Shown: one piece after another, positions 54,201-59,181 of the stretch
Layout of the letters: each line of letters begins with the position of its first letter
Position numbering within the stretch: position 1 is the stretch's first letter
Assembly (NCBI GenBank): GCA_031769625.1
Contig: JAUIMM010001586.1
Location: forward strand, 534,501 to 598,500
Reading direction: 5' to 3'
Origin: Taudactylus pleione
Lineage: Eukaryota; Chordata; Amphibia; Anura; Myobatrachidae
DNA length: 64,000 nucleotides
Position numbers and translations under genes: made by a program
The notes under the pieces: model-generated
Told to the model about the DNA's origin: nothing
The model's database searches: none
Seen by the model: only the letters and a program-made list of their open reading frames with translations

Positions 54201-57200
54201 CCACAGGAACTGGTGTCAGGAGGTAACGCAAATCCCACAGTGCACCACATGCCTGTGTCTCTTTTTATAGGCATCATAATTAAGTTCCTACCGAAAGAAT
54301 GGTGTTTAGAAGAAAAAATCAAGTTTTTTAATAATCTATTTATTTGGGTATTTTCCTGTCGATTTTACAGTCAAGTTTGTGTCGATTTACAATCCGACTT
54401 TTAGTAAATGAGAGAATTCTGCAGTGGTCTATGTGATAATATTGATGTTTGGTCAATGATCGATTTTGGTCGGGATTCAGTTTTGTAGTCGATTTTATCG
54501 CTGATTTTGCCTTTAGTAAATCCCTGATTTGCAAATCACACAGAAAATCACCAAAAAGCCAAAATCGACCTTTAGCAAATATACCCCAAAGAGTCTGACA
54601 AACGGCTCAGATTATTTCCTTATTTCCCTGTCTTTTAGTGGACTCTTCTTCAGTATAGCCTGATTCCTCTTAAACCATATCCTCAGTCACATTTTGTTCT
54701 TCCTGAAAATATACTGTACTGTATATGTGAATCTGAGCCTTCCCAGGTTTGGACCAAGGCAGACCTGTGGTATTTGCCTGATTTTGCACAGGCTTCAAAT
54801 AACTTTTCAGAGGAAGAAGAACATTTTGCATAAATCTGAACTGAAATGACCAAATTTTGGGCTTATAGTTTCTACATTTAAACCACATGGACATGTAAGC
54901 TGGATAACTGTGAAACTATTTTGAACAGTTAGGGCTGGAGTGCGACAAAATGTTTGGGCAATATCACACCTTTTTAATTTATTTCACCCAAGCAGGGTGC
55001 ATTAGGTCAGCATCATCAGCTGGGGGTGAGTGCGGCCTATGGGTCTCCGTATCACAAGACTGGCACTTTAATAATGCATTAATCTATACAATATGGAAAT
55101 ATGTAGAAACATCTGGGACAATAGCCAAGCTATGCGAGTCTCCTGAGGTTGGGAGACACAGAAGATTAGATGATGCAGCTGTCCCTCAGATTACTGTTAG
55201 CAGTGCATACTGTTTCCACACATACGAAAAGCTCCAAAGAAAAGAGCTTTAAACCTTAATGTGAAGCTTCTCCCTTTAGTATCAAGTAAGTTCCTTTACT
55301 ATACCTGTACCTGAGGCTCTGCTTACTCCAGTGCAGGAATGACCACTGTGCGAAGACTCCTCTCAATCTCAGGAGGGGAAGATGAGGAGGGAAATACGCT
55401 GTATTGCCTGCTGCTGTCTGAAGCACGATCCTGCTGCTGCTTGTCACCTCCCAGGGGGGTAGATGTATGATGGTCCATTATGGGGTTTACTGGTAATGTT
55501 ATGTGCTGCAGATACCGCTTCCCCCCCATTATTGGCACGCCTATCTTCAAGATAGTGCAGATAAATGTATGGTCAGTGGAACTGACCTTTCTGAAGTTTA
55601 CCTTTAAAGATTTTCCCAGCTCCAATTGGCGCTGCAGTAATCTCCTTTCTGCTCAATCTGCCCTTGGCTTTGTTTTTTTTGGATAATAATTGACGGCTTC
55701 CCAGGTGATATTCATATTTTTGTAAAACTGACCAAGATCCATCCAGCACCTCTATACCCCACTGTTCCAGTGTCCCCCAATGGATGCATGAAAAAAAAAA
55801 AATTTTCTAATCCATAGTTTGTCATTTTCGGGGTGTTGTTTTACATTTCCGTCTGCACTTCCATTTCTGTGGGCTTTAAGCAAGCTTGGAACACTGGACT
55901 TACTGTCACCAATAGAATCAGCAATTCACAGTCATAGATGTTTGTTTAGTAACATCCTGTCACCCAGGAAGAAGTCAGTATTACCCCTTTCAGATATACA
56001 ACCCGGGAAATTTCTTGCTCAGACCCGGGAATTTCTCCTGTGCAAATTCCCGGGTATTTGGTCGACACCTCCCTTTCACACTACCCGGGAAATTCCCAGG
56101 CAGACCCCTTTCAGACAAGAGCAGGGTTTTTCTGCTTACCTGCCTCTTCTCTGCCGTCTGCTCCTTCTAGCCTATCCCCTCTCTGGCTGATGATGATGTC
56201 ATCATTCAGCTGCCGGAAGCCGGCCAATCAAAATGCCGATTTTTTTTTTTTTATTATTATTTTTTTTAAATTTATTTTAATTCCCTGGTGGTCCAGTGGG
56301 AGTGCCGGGTGGCCCGCTATGGCTGGGACCAGTCGGCGGTCTCCAGCGCGGGTGTCCCCGGCGTCCAGCTGGGGCCCTGTGTCGGCAACACAGCGAGCGG
56401 CGTGACGGGCGGCCCGCTGTGGCAGAGACCCGCCGGTGGGTGTCCCCACCGTCTGGCTGGGGTTCTCTGTACACAGCCGGCCGGCGCTGGGGGTGGTGAG
56501 CAGTAGCGCTGAGCGTCCTATAGGACGCTCTGCACTGCCAACTCAAAGCAGCAGCACTGAGCAACCTATAGGACGCTCTGCGCTGCCATCTACAAGTAAA
56601 AGCTGCTTGGTGTTGCCCGGGAGCAGTAAATTCCCGGGTAGCACCATTCAGACAGAGGCACGGTAATTTCCCGGGACTTAAGTCCCGGGAAAAACCCTGG
56701 TCGATTGAAGGGGCGGCTACCCGGGAATGTGTTCCCGGGTAGGTACCTTTCGGACAGACACGGCTCAGCCAAATTCCTGGGAATCTCGAGATGTCTGAAA
56801 GGGGTATAAGCCACAGAAGACTCTTATTATACCACAGAAGACTGTCATTTTAGTGTTATTATGCCACAGAAGACTGTCATTTTTATCTTATTATGCCACA
56901 GAAGACTGTCATTTTAATCTTATTATGCCACAGAACACTGTCATTTTAATCTTATTATGCCACAGGAGACTGTAATTTTTATCTTATTATGCCACAGAAG
57001 ACTGTCATTTTAAATTTATTATGCCACAGAGGACTGTCATTTTAATCTTATTATGCCACAGAAGACTGTAATTTTTATCTTATTATGCCACAGAAGTCTG
57101 TCATTTTAATCTTATTATGCCACAGAAGACTGTCATTTTTATCTTATTATGCCACAGAAGACTGTCATTTTAATCTTATTATGCCACAGAACACTGTCAT

Positions 57201-58971
57201 TTTAATCTTATTATGCCACAGGAGACTGTAATTTTTATCTTATTATGCCACAGAAGACTGTCATTTTAAATTTATTATGCCACAGAAGACTGTCATTTTA
57301 ATCTTATTATGCCACAGAACACTGTCATTTTAATCTTATTATGCCACAGAAGACTGTCATTTTAATCTTATTATGCCACAGAAGACTGTCATTTTAATCT
57401 TATTATGCCACAGAACACTGTCATTTTAATCTTATTATGCCACAGAAGACTGTCATTTTAATCTTATTATGCCACAGGAGACTGTAATTTTTATCTTATT
57501 ATGCCACAGAAGACTGTCATTTTAAATTTATTATGCCACAGAGGACTGTCATTTTAATCTTATTATGCCACAGAAGACTGTCATTTTAATCTTATTATGC
57601 CACAGAAGACTGTCATTTTTATCTTATTATGCCACAGAAGACTGTCATTTTAATCTTATTATGCCACAGAAGACTGTCATTTTAATCTTATTATGCCACA
57701 GAACACTGTCATTTTAATCTTATTATGCCACAGGAGACTGTAATTTTTATCTTATTATGCCACAGAAGACTGTCATTTTAAATTTATTATGCCACAGAGG
57801 ACTGTCATTTTAATCTTATTATGCCACAGAACACTGTCATTTTAATCTTATTATGCCACAGAAGACTGTAATTTTTATCTTATTATGCCACAGAAGACTG
57901 TCATTTTTATCTTATTATGCCACAGAAGACTGTCATTTTAATCTTATTATGCCACAGGACACTGTCATTTTAATCTTATTATGCCACAGGAGACTGTAAT
58001 TTTTATCTTATTATGCCACAGAAGACTGTCATTTTTATCTTATTATGCCACAGAAGACTGTCATTTTAATCTTATTATGCCACAGAACACTGTCATTTTA
58101 GTGTTATTATGCCACAGAAGACTGTCATTTTTATCTTATTATGCCACAGAAGACTGTCATTTTAATCTTATTATGCCACAGAACACTGTCATTTTAATCT
58201 TATTATGCCACAGGAGACTGTAATTTTTATCTTATTATGCCACAGAAGACTGTCATTTTAAATTTATTATGCCACAGAAGACAGTCATTTTAATCTTATT
58301 ATGCCACAGAACACTGTCATTTTAATCTTATTATGCCACAGAAGACTGTCATTTTAATCTTATTATGCCACAGAAGACTGTCATTTTAATCTTATTATGC
58401 CACAGAACACTGTCATTTTAATCTTATTATGCCACAGGAGACTGTAATTTTTATCTTATTATGCCACAGAAGACTGTCATTTTAATCTTATTATGCCACA
58501 GAACACTGTCATTTTAATCTTATTATGCCACAGGAGACTGTAATTTTTATCTTATTATGCCACAGAACACTGTCATTTTTATCTTATTATGCCACAGAAG
58601 ACTGTCATTTTTATCTTATTATGCCACAGAAGACTGTCATTTTAATCTTATTATGCCACAGAACACTGTCATTTTAATCTTATTATGCCACAGAAGACTG
58701 TCATTTTAATCTTATTATGCCACAGAAGACTCATTTTAATCATATTAAACAGCACTAAATATACCTTTGAACACCTATTGCATTATTTATTACCCTACCC
58801 ATAACCAGCTGTTACTGTATACCAGAGCAGTCAGCAATGTGATCTGAAAGATAAAACAAATCTACATTTTACCTTCAAGCTTTGGTGTCCAGTCATCATC
58901 AGAATCACTGGTGCTATCTGCATTATATTTAGCTTGTTTGGTCATAAATATGGGTTTTCGTGCATTGAAAC
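9260..58971 (-). CDS. PRDM9: PRDM9-type histone H3 lysine methyltransferase (5' end outside window)
   Basis: In mammals PRDM9 trimethylates H3K4 and H3K36 at sites chosen by its zinc fingers, and so positions meiotic recombination hotspots. Here seven coding exons can be read on the minus strand: 58971-58873, 43733-43571, 38136-38023 (or from 38141), 32438-32167, 26957-26890, 26266-26076 and 10443-9260. Domains in order are the end of the KRAB-related domain, linker, SSXRD-like motif, CxxC...CxxH knuckle, a full SET domain split over three exons, an isolated finger and nine tandem fingers. Junction phases agree for every pair from SSXRD onward. No stop or frameshift is seen in any exon. The SET core matches PRDM9 over long stretches (for example NWMRYVNCAR and [11 protein letters not shown]). 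The N-terminal KRAB exons are missing from the window, and one small exon between 58.9 and 43.7 kb was not found. PRDM7/PRDM9-like paralogy cannot be excluded. Confidence 0.93.
9263..10006 (-). repeat. 84-bp coding minisatellite (nine zinc-finger units)
   Basis: Nine tandem units, each encoding one finger plus linker (the last lacks the linker). At DNA level units 3 to 8 differ mainly at the codons for helix positions -1 and 3 and one residue before the helix (Q/K). Near-identity including silent sites indicates recent unequal exchange or conversion between units. Confidence 0.95.
10444..13140. other. PRDM9 intron before the zinc-finger exon: left part
   Basis: It is mostly AT-rich intron with no gene. 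A short MITE occupies about 11203-11488 (listed separately). Poly-A/T-rich stretches occur at 12.63-12.9 kb. Nothing else could be assigned. Confidence 0.5.
11203..11488. mobile_element. Short MITE, family B (TACCATCCCGGCGGT ends)
   Basis: The ends are inverted: TACCATCCCGGCGGT on the left and ACCGCCGGGATCCCATA on the right. The middle is rich in GGTTAGGGxxAGG phrases. Related copies or fragments occur at about 37.2-37.7, 47.65-48.06 and 61.73-61.85 kb. Confidence 0.65.
13530..14680 (-). pseudogene. DIRS copy 2 tyrosine recombinase, disrupted
   Basis: Fragments in different frames match the recombinase of the first DIRS element: [31 protein letters not shown], the first catalytic arginine in [27 protein letters not shown], and the H-x-x-R box AHSTRS. 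A 201-bp hAT MITE splits the N-terminal part between [13 protein letters not shown] and VYQLVWHT. Several frame breaks make it non-functional. Confidence 0.85.
14391..14591. mobile_element. hAT-type MITE with perfect 8-bp target duplication
   Basis: The element is flanked by identical CTCTAGAG at 14383-14390 and 14592-14599. Its ends are CACAGGTTCTCAAACT and, inverted, CAGTGGTTCTCAAACT, a classic hAT (Charlie-like) terminus. It lies inside the DIRS copy 2 recombinase remnant. Confidence 0.92.
14899..16460 (-). pseudogene. DIRS copy 2 reverse transcriptase / RNase H, disrupted
   Basis: Minus-strand pieces include [31 protein letters not shown], the [12 protein letters not shown] motif of RNase [17 protein letters not shown] and [11 protein letters not shown]. 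They align with the corresponding positions of DIRS copy 1 but are spread over different frames with stops between them, and the YLDD region is degraded. Non-functional. Confidence 0.8.
16541..17000 (-). pseudogene. DIRS copy 2 gag remnant
   Basis: Minus-strand reading gives broken stretches similar to the C-terminal half of the DIRS copy 1 gag (a region matching LDKIVATLAAAKSA and the basic Ser/Arg/Lys tail). No long frame remains. Identification rests on position between the RT remnant and the terminal repeat. Confidence 0.5.
17171..17300. repeat. Short minisatellite, about 30-bp unit
   Basis: About four copies of a unit containing CCCAGTAGTAAGCCCCCTGT and AATAGTGCC, inside DIRS copy 2 between gag remnant and terminal repeat. 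Confidence 0.8.
17490..18087. mobile_element. Harbinger-type MITE, family A, copy 3 (inverted)
   Basis: Ends GGCCCTGATTCAGAGCCGG and CGGCTCTGAATGAGACC. The interior is the reverse complement of the copies at 0 and 7.8 kb. It interrupts the DIRS copy 2 terminus: GATCCCTGT on the left and CTGTGTCCCCTATGG on the right rejoin to the DIRS end sequence, with CTGT shared. Confidence 0.85.
18768..20146 (+). CDS. Harbinger Myb/SANT-like DNA-binding protein 1 (3 exons, about 230-240 aa)
   Basis: Exons 18768-19041, 19429-19737 and 20037-20146 join in phase (each junction phase 1), with GTAAGT, GTATGT donors and TTTTAG, CCACAG acceptors. The N-terminal domain reads [16 protein letters not shown], then [14 protein letters not shown], then [16 protein letters not shown]. 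These are the three helices of the Myb/SANT-like fold common in Harbinger accessory proteins and related to NAIF1. The middle exon is Pro/Ser-rich and probably disordered. The last exon ([14 protein letters not shown] through DRLSGLLRH) is a short amphipathic helix that could mediate partner binding. Known Harbinger Myb-like proteins bind the transposon ends and carry the transposase into the nucleus. The start could also be the in-frame ATG at 18798. Confidence 0.8.
19088..19305. repeat. 50-bp tandem repeat in intron 1 of Myb-like gene 1
   Basis: A 50-bp unit starting GCGTGTGCATGTTTTCCTGT is repeated a little over four times with essentially no divergence, followed by a poly-T run (about 19340-19372). 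Confidence 0.95.
20971..22260 (-). CDS. Harbinger DDE transposase (HARBI1-like)
   Basis: Two exons on minus: 22260-21411 and 21332-20971, joined at WLLG/DSGYP with a GTAAGT donor and TTCACAG acceptor. The DDE nuclease triad is visible. The first Asp is in [10 protein letters not shown], the second in GDSGYPC just after the junction, and the Glu in [19 protein letters not shown] helical DNA-binding part precedes it ([39 protein letters not shown]). No stop or frameshift is seen, and the length of about 400 residues is close to HARBI1-like transposases. The N-terminus is uncertain: a TTTCAG acceptor ending near 22120 could mean that residues before [11 protein letters not shown] are intron and the true start lies upstream. 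It is convergent with Myb-like gene 1. Confidence 0.88.
22459..22868. repeat. 48-bp tandem repeat, about 9 copies
   Basis: The unit contains CGCAAATGCAAGTCACTACA and CCAACAGTCAAAAATGCG with period exactly 48 bp. Open frames on both strands reflect the period divisible by three, not coding. It lies upstream of the transposase gene and between it and the second Myb-like gene. Confidence 0.95.
23363..24650 (+). CDS. Harbinger Myb/SANT-like DNA-binding protein 2 (4 exons, 342 aa)
   Basis: Exons 23363-23402, 23498-23741, 23819-24027 and 24115-24650 join with matching phases and good GTAAGG/GTAAGT donors. The total is 343 codons with stop. The Myb/SANT-like domain begins with [20 protein letters not shown], continues with [13 protein letters not shown], and ends with [17 protein letters not shown]. 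This is the NAIF1-like version of the fold, different from the first Myb-like protein of the same element. The C-terminal half holds a heptad-like Ala/Leu/Ile stretch ([35 protein letters not shown]) that suggests a coiled coil, then a Ser/Pro/Thr-rich tail and a basic end (PAKRARKR) that may be a nuclear signal. Confidence 0.85.
25675..26075. other. Intronic spacer with AATCGTT-rich repeat
   Basis: Between the Harbinger element and the PRDM9 SET exon. It contains several AAATCGTT and CGTTCAT phrases and a GTGTGTGTATGCAGC end, probably a decayed MITE. No gene seen. Confidence 0.4.
26076..26266 (-). CDS. PRDM9: PRDM9 exon: SET domain, C-terminal half
   Basis: The acceptor TTTTTTACAG precedes A-TAT-GTG, so the Arg of WMRYVNCAR is split across the junction exactly as the upstream exon end (ATG AG) requires. 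The coding stretch includes [20 protein letters not shown] and [18 protein letters not shown]. The two tyrosines equivalent to human Tyr341 (IYYRAC) and Tyr357 (VWYG) are present. The donor CATG/GTAAAAG leaves one base, which completes GTA with the first two bases of the zinc-finger exon. Exon length is 191 bases. Confidence 0.95.
26890..26957 (-). CDS. PRDM9: PRDM9 exon: central SET segment (68 bp)
   Basis: The acceptor CTCGCAG and donor GAG/GTAAGT bound 22 codons plus two bases: [18 protein letters not shown] then ANWMR, with the Arg split. It corresponds closely to the small PRDM9 exon encoding the ITK...EYVD...NWMR segment, including phase 0 entry from the preceding exon ending GYSWQ. Confidence 0.92.
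26958..28289. other. PRDM9 intron with degenerate tandem repeats
   Basis: A CAGGGCCGGATTAATAATG phrase near 27.17 kb resembles the left end of the hAT element at 32.7 kb, so this is probably a fragment. From about 27.35 to 27.8 kb there is a very decayed 30-bp-scale repeat (GGGGCACAGATTA...ACTAAA phrases). No gene seen. Confidence 0.45.
28290..29345 (-). pseudogene. Tc1-like transposase relic
   Basis: Minus-strand reading from about 29302 gives [20 protein letters not shown] and RHVKGKS, then after a stop [20 protein letters not shown], the paired helix-turn-helix of Tc1-type transposases. The remaining kilobase reads like the DDE catalytic region in several frames with stops and indels. It is clearly dead. 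Terminal inverted repeats could not be resolved. Confidence 0.7.
29346..31380. other. PRDM9 intron; possible MITE and possible solo LTR-like block
   Basis: A MITE-like fragment starts near 29660 (GGTGCCCATACACGGTGCGA). From about 30.25 to 31.33 kb a block contains a TATA-like GGGTATATATTCAAGCG, an AATAATAACTTTTTGTGC stretch and repeated ATTTTGCGAATGGCTACAC. This is suggestive of an LTR, but no TG...CA boundaries, target duplication or coding partner could be found. Confidence 0.3.
31381..31826. mobile_element. MITE with repeated GTCGAC motif (family C)
   Basis: The inverted ends are AGGTAGACACCAGATATTAA and, inverted, TAGGTCGACCCCAGATGTTAG. GTCGAC occurs nine times in subterminal clusters on both sides, spaced about 14-21 bp. 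The middle contains GGGTTAGGCAC-type phrases. It has no coding capacity. Confidence 0.7.
32167..32438 (-). CDS. PRDM9: PRDM9 exon: zinc knuckle and first half of SET domain
   Basis: Acceptor GCATTGTAG and donor TGGCAG/GTTAGA bound 90 codons plus two leading bases. The exon starts with [16 protein letters not shown], a C-x2-C-x7-C-x2-H knuckle found just before SET in PRDM9. It continues with [20 protein letters not shown], then [19 protein letters not shown], and ends ISGYSWQ. The tyrosine in GYSW corresponds to human Tyr276. Phase 2 entry fits the SSXRD exon ending TTG-T, and phase 0 exit fits the next exon. No stops. Confidence 0.95.
33420..33612. repeat. Minisatellite, about 32-bp unit
   Basis: Five to six copies of CACACACACAGTAATAGGAC followed by a C run. 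Length differences lie in the CA and C tracts. Confidence 0.9.
34439..34616. mobile_element. Foldback MITE with TTA target duplication, nested in the hAT element
   Basis: Starts GGGACTCATTTACC and ends GATAAATGAGGCCC, flanked by TTA on both sides. The interior is a palindrome around CTCCAGCCAGTCAGCTCCCA and its complement. Confidence 0.85.
35113..35442. mobile_element. hAT-type MITE (family H) with 8-bp target duplication
   Basis: Ends CATACTTGCCGACTATC and GGGAGGGTAGGCAACCCTG, flanked by identical CATGAAGT at 35105-35112 and 35443-35450. Partial relatives are near 34.0-34.08 kb and 62.97-63.34 kb. Confidence 0.85.
35547..36009. repeat. Tandem duplication, about 230 bp x 2
   Basis: CATCCAATGGACACTACAGG through CACTAGGAAGGAGGTG is present twice (start 35547 and 35788) with moderate divergence. 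A CCTGCAGCCAGAAG phrase also resembles sequence at 12.4 kb. It is probably two copies of a mobile fragment. Confidence 0.75.
36042..36122. repeat. Near-perfect 40-bp-arm hairpin
   Basis: GGTGACACCATCCGAGGTGG... pairs with ...CTGTCGGATGGTGTCACC. The two arms differ at about three positions and have almost no loop. Probably the core of a small foldback element. Confidence 0.8.
36290..36682. mobile_element. Harbinger-type MITE, family D, 5'-truncated copy
   Basis: GCGTGCGCATGCGCGAGATC, GGGTCTCGCACCAAA, TGATGGTCGTGACCATCGCG and the end CGCCTCTGAATCAGGCCC align with the complete copy at 46.3-46.8 kb. The left terminus is replaced by other sequence. Confidence 0.7.
37195..37705. mobile_element. 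MITE, family B, diverged copy
   Basis: Begins near ATGGTTCGAATTCCGATAGC and ends near CTGACTGCATCCCGACTG, with a middle of CCTAACCCTAACC-type phrases seen in the other family B copies. The telomere-like phrases are interspersed with GTGCC and are not a telomeric array. Confidence 0.5.
37779..37950. mobile_element. Foldback MITE with TTA target duplication
   Basis: Almost fully palindromic: GGGGTACATTTACTA...TAGTAAATTTACCCC, flanked by TTA. The central half AGATGTTGCCCATAGCAACC is matched by GGTTGCTATGGGCAACATCT. Confidence 0.92.
38023..38136 (-). CDS. PRDM9: PRDM9 exon: SSXRD-like motif
   Basis: Encodes [19 protein letters not shown] then [14 protein letters not shown], matching the SSX repression-like segment (YSLRERK...YKEVSEPQDDDYL type) that precedes the zinc knuckle in PRDM9. 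The donor TTGT/GTATGT supplies the first base of the Phe codon completed by the next exon. Two acceptors are possible: TATAG (start 38141, phase 2 entry) or GGAAG (start 38136, phase 1 entry). Only the second joins the linker exon at 43.6 kb in frame. If the first is used, another small exon must intervene. Confidence 0.82.
38373..38713. mobile_element. hAT-type MITE (family I) with 8-bp target duplication
   Basis: Ends TAGGGGCATATC and GATGCCCCTG (inverted CAGGGGCAT), flanked by identical TCCTGAAT at 38365-38372 and 38714-38721. A partial relative begins near 60.97 kb. Confidence 0.85.
38714..41787. other. PRDM9 intron; possible very old DIRS relic
   Basis: GGTATAGACGGTGATGTAGGCGCTGGCC...AAGAGTTA near 38.83 kb and ACTGGGGGACAATGCTACCA near 39.8 kb recall DIRS termini. 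Parts of 40.3-41.6 kb faintly resemble minus-strand DIRS coding sequence, but no frame survives. A (TA)n tract sits near 39.24 kb. No host gene seen. Confidence 0.3.
41788..42101 (+). mobile_element. Old tRNA-derived SINE copy
   Basis: ATGGTGGCATAGTAGTTATCATTGC (A-box region), TGGGTTTCCTATGAGTGATCC, TCCTCACGCACTCCAAATAC and the tail TCTGCACAGTGCTGCATAAA align with the SINE at 7.6 kb with considerable divergence. Confidence 0.65.
42102..43570. other. PRDM9 intron with duplicated 140-bp block and SINE tail
   Basis: 42821-42960 is identical to 50289-50428 (see finding). 43262-43405 is the 3' half of a SINE (TTGTAAGCTCATTTGG ... GACAGCGCTGTGTAATATG ... TTTATAAATAAAGG). No other gene evidence. 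Confidence 0.5.
42821..42960. repeat. 140-bp block identical to 50289-50428
   Basis: Base-for-base identical over 140 bp in the same orientation, 7.5 kb apart in the same intron. The minus strand is open in one frame through both copies ([16 protein letters not shown]...). I do not recognise the sequence. Confidence 0.85.
43571..43733 (-). CDS. PRDM9: PRDM9 exon: acidic/Ser-rich linker (putative)
   Basis: TTTGCAG acceptor and ACAA/GTGAGT donor enclose 54 codons plus one base, with only this frame open. The product is rich in Asp, Glu, Asn and Ser (for example [32 protein letters not shown]). Its position and composition suit the poorly conserved linker between KRAB and SSXRD of PRDM9. It exits in phase 1 and joins the SSXRD exon in frame if the GGAAG acceptor is used. 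It enters in phase 0, so it cannot follow the 58.9-kb exon directly. Confidence 0.6.
43734..44289. other. PRDM9 intron, nothing assigned
   Basis: AT-rich. One strong polypyrimidine/AG on minus near 43985 is followed by [13 protein letters not shown] codons but gives the wrong entry phase. Confidence 0.4.
44290..46050. mobile_element. Large foldback element, 1.76 kb, arms of about 0.7 kb
   Basis: CAGACCTTTATTGTTAATCTCTGC at the left is matched inverted by the right end (AGCGCAGAGCTTAACAATAAAGGTCTG). Similarity between arms continues through AATCACAACATATC, GGAGGTGGATCCTGAAAA, CTAATAGCAGGTACCAAGAG and GGATACCACCACCTCC. Two near-identical short open frames ([10 protein letters not shown]...) on opposite strands are products of the palindrome. 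The loop (about 45.01-45.22 kb) has a tRNA-like GGGTAATGGTAGAGCTACAG and GGTTCTAGCCC. Confidence 0.85.
46293..46842. mobile_element. Harbinger-type MITE, family D, complete
   Basis: Ends GGGGGTCATTCAGACCCGG and CCTCTGAATGAGGTCC, flanked by TAA on both sides. The interior includes GATGGTCGCGATGGTCTTGA and its inverted form. Confidence 0.85.
47460..47650. repeat. Minisatellite-like, about 57-bp unit
   Basis: Repeats of CTAACTTGTGGATTxxCTGTGTACCAACCCAGCxCxxGTATCTAGACTTCT, more diverged copies extending from about 47.35 kb and resuming after the MITE at 48.06 kb. The Trp/Cys-rich open frame here is a repeat artefact. Confidence 0.8.
47648..48056. mobile_element. MITE, family B (GTCGGGATGCCG ends)
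   Basis: Starts GTCGGGATGCCGCTGGTCAG and ends GGGATGCCGACTACATCCCG, inserted in the 57-bp repeat (ACTAACT on the left, CACTAACT on the right). The middle consists of CCTAACCCTAACC-type phrases. Confidence 0.7.
48119..48983. mobile_element. Harbinger-type MITE, family E, with TAA duplication
   Basis: Ends GGCCCGTATTCAATTA and TAATTGAATACAGGCC are inverted repeats flanked by TAA. The interior is non-coding with subterminal GCGAAAA motifs. Confidence 0.88.
48984..50832. other. PRDM9 intron, mostly unassigned
   Basis: A small palindrome (ATGATGAAGTATTAGGTTCAATACTTCATCAT, then GATGAATAGGCCCCTTAA) near 49.18-49.25 kb is a fragment of a MITE related to family F. The second copy of the 140-bp block is at 50289-50428. 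No gene recognised. Confidence 0.45.
50833..51645. mobile_element. Harbinger-type MITE, family F, with TTA duplication
   Basis: Starts GGGGCCTATTCATTAAA, ends TTTGATGAATAGGCCCC, flanked by TTA. The interior has inverted halves around the CTGTCATGTGGTTTCCCAGC stretch. Confidence 0.88.
51646..55981. other. PRDM9 intron; repeats and coding-like scraps
   Basis: 52065-52275 is a C-rich tandem repeat (CCACATGGAGCCTAC unit). 54.28-54.6 kb is a MITE with TCGATTTT and TTTAGTAAAT phrases. Short plus-strand open stretch 53750-53920 ([11 protein letters not shown]...) and minus-strand stretches at 55256-55740 (for example [17 protein letters not shown]) look like fragments of an unidentified coding sequence with stops. 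I could not assign them. Confidence 0.4.
55982..56805. mobile_element. MITE family G, CCCGGG-rich
   Basis: Ends TACCCCTTTCAGA and TCTGAAAGGGGTA. The subterminal regions carry many CCCGGG motifs on both sides (roughly ten within the element) in mirror arrangement. Flanks share only TA. Confidence 0.8.
56808..58738. repeat. Satellite/minisatellite array, 32-33-bp unit, about 59 copies
   Basis: The unit contains TTATTATGCCACAGAAGACT and GTCATTTTAATC. Variant units (AACACTG, GGAGACTGTAA, AAATTTATT) recur in the same order several times, indicating higher-order amplification. The array ends 135 bp from the PRDM9 KRAB-region exon. Confidence 0.97.
58873..58971 (-). CDS. PRDM9: PRDM9 exon: C-terminal part of KRAB-related domain
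   Basis: Acceptor TAATTTAG, donor GAAG/GTAAAA, 32 codons with phase 2 entry and phase 1 exit. The product begins [15 protein letters not shown] and ends [14 protein letters not shown]. It matches the PRDM9 exon carrying the RPAFM and DSDEEWTP signature at the end of the KRAB-related domain. The upstream exon with the main KRAB helices is not in the remaining 5 kb of the window. The phase 1 exit calls for a short exon starting with two bases that I could not locate before 43.7 kb. Confidence 0.88.
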
Positions 58972-59181
58972 CTAAATTACAATAAATTATATACAAAAAA
59001 TAAAACAATAATTTAATTATTCAAGCTCTAAATTTTCAAAAATGCTAAATGCTTGTAATTTTCCATATTAACAAACAATGAAAAACATGGAAATAACTAA
59101 TTCTTCTAGCAATAAGCATCTTCCTGCGCTGCATCCTGTTAAATGGTGGCATAAAAACATAAAAAAATAAATAAAAACATA

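Noticed and set aside
56808..58738. CRISPR-like regular repeats
   Set aside because: Units are directly adjacent with no unique spacers and the DNA is vertebrate. It is a satellite.
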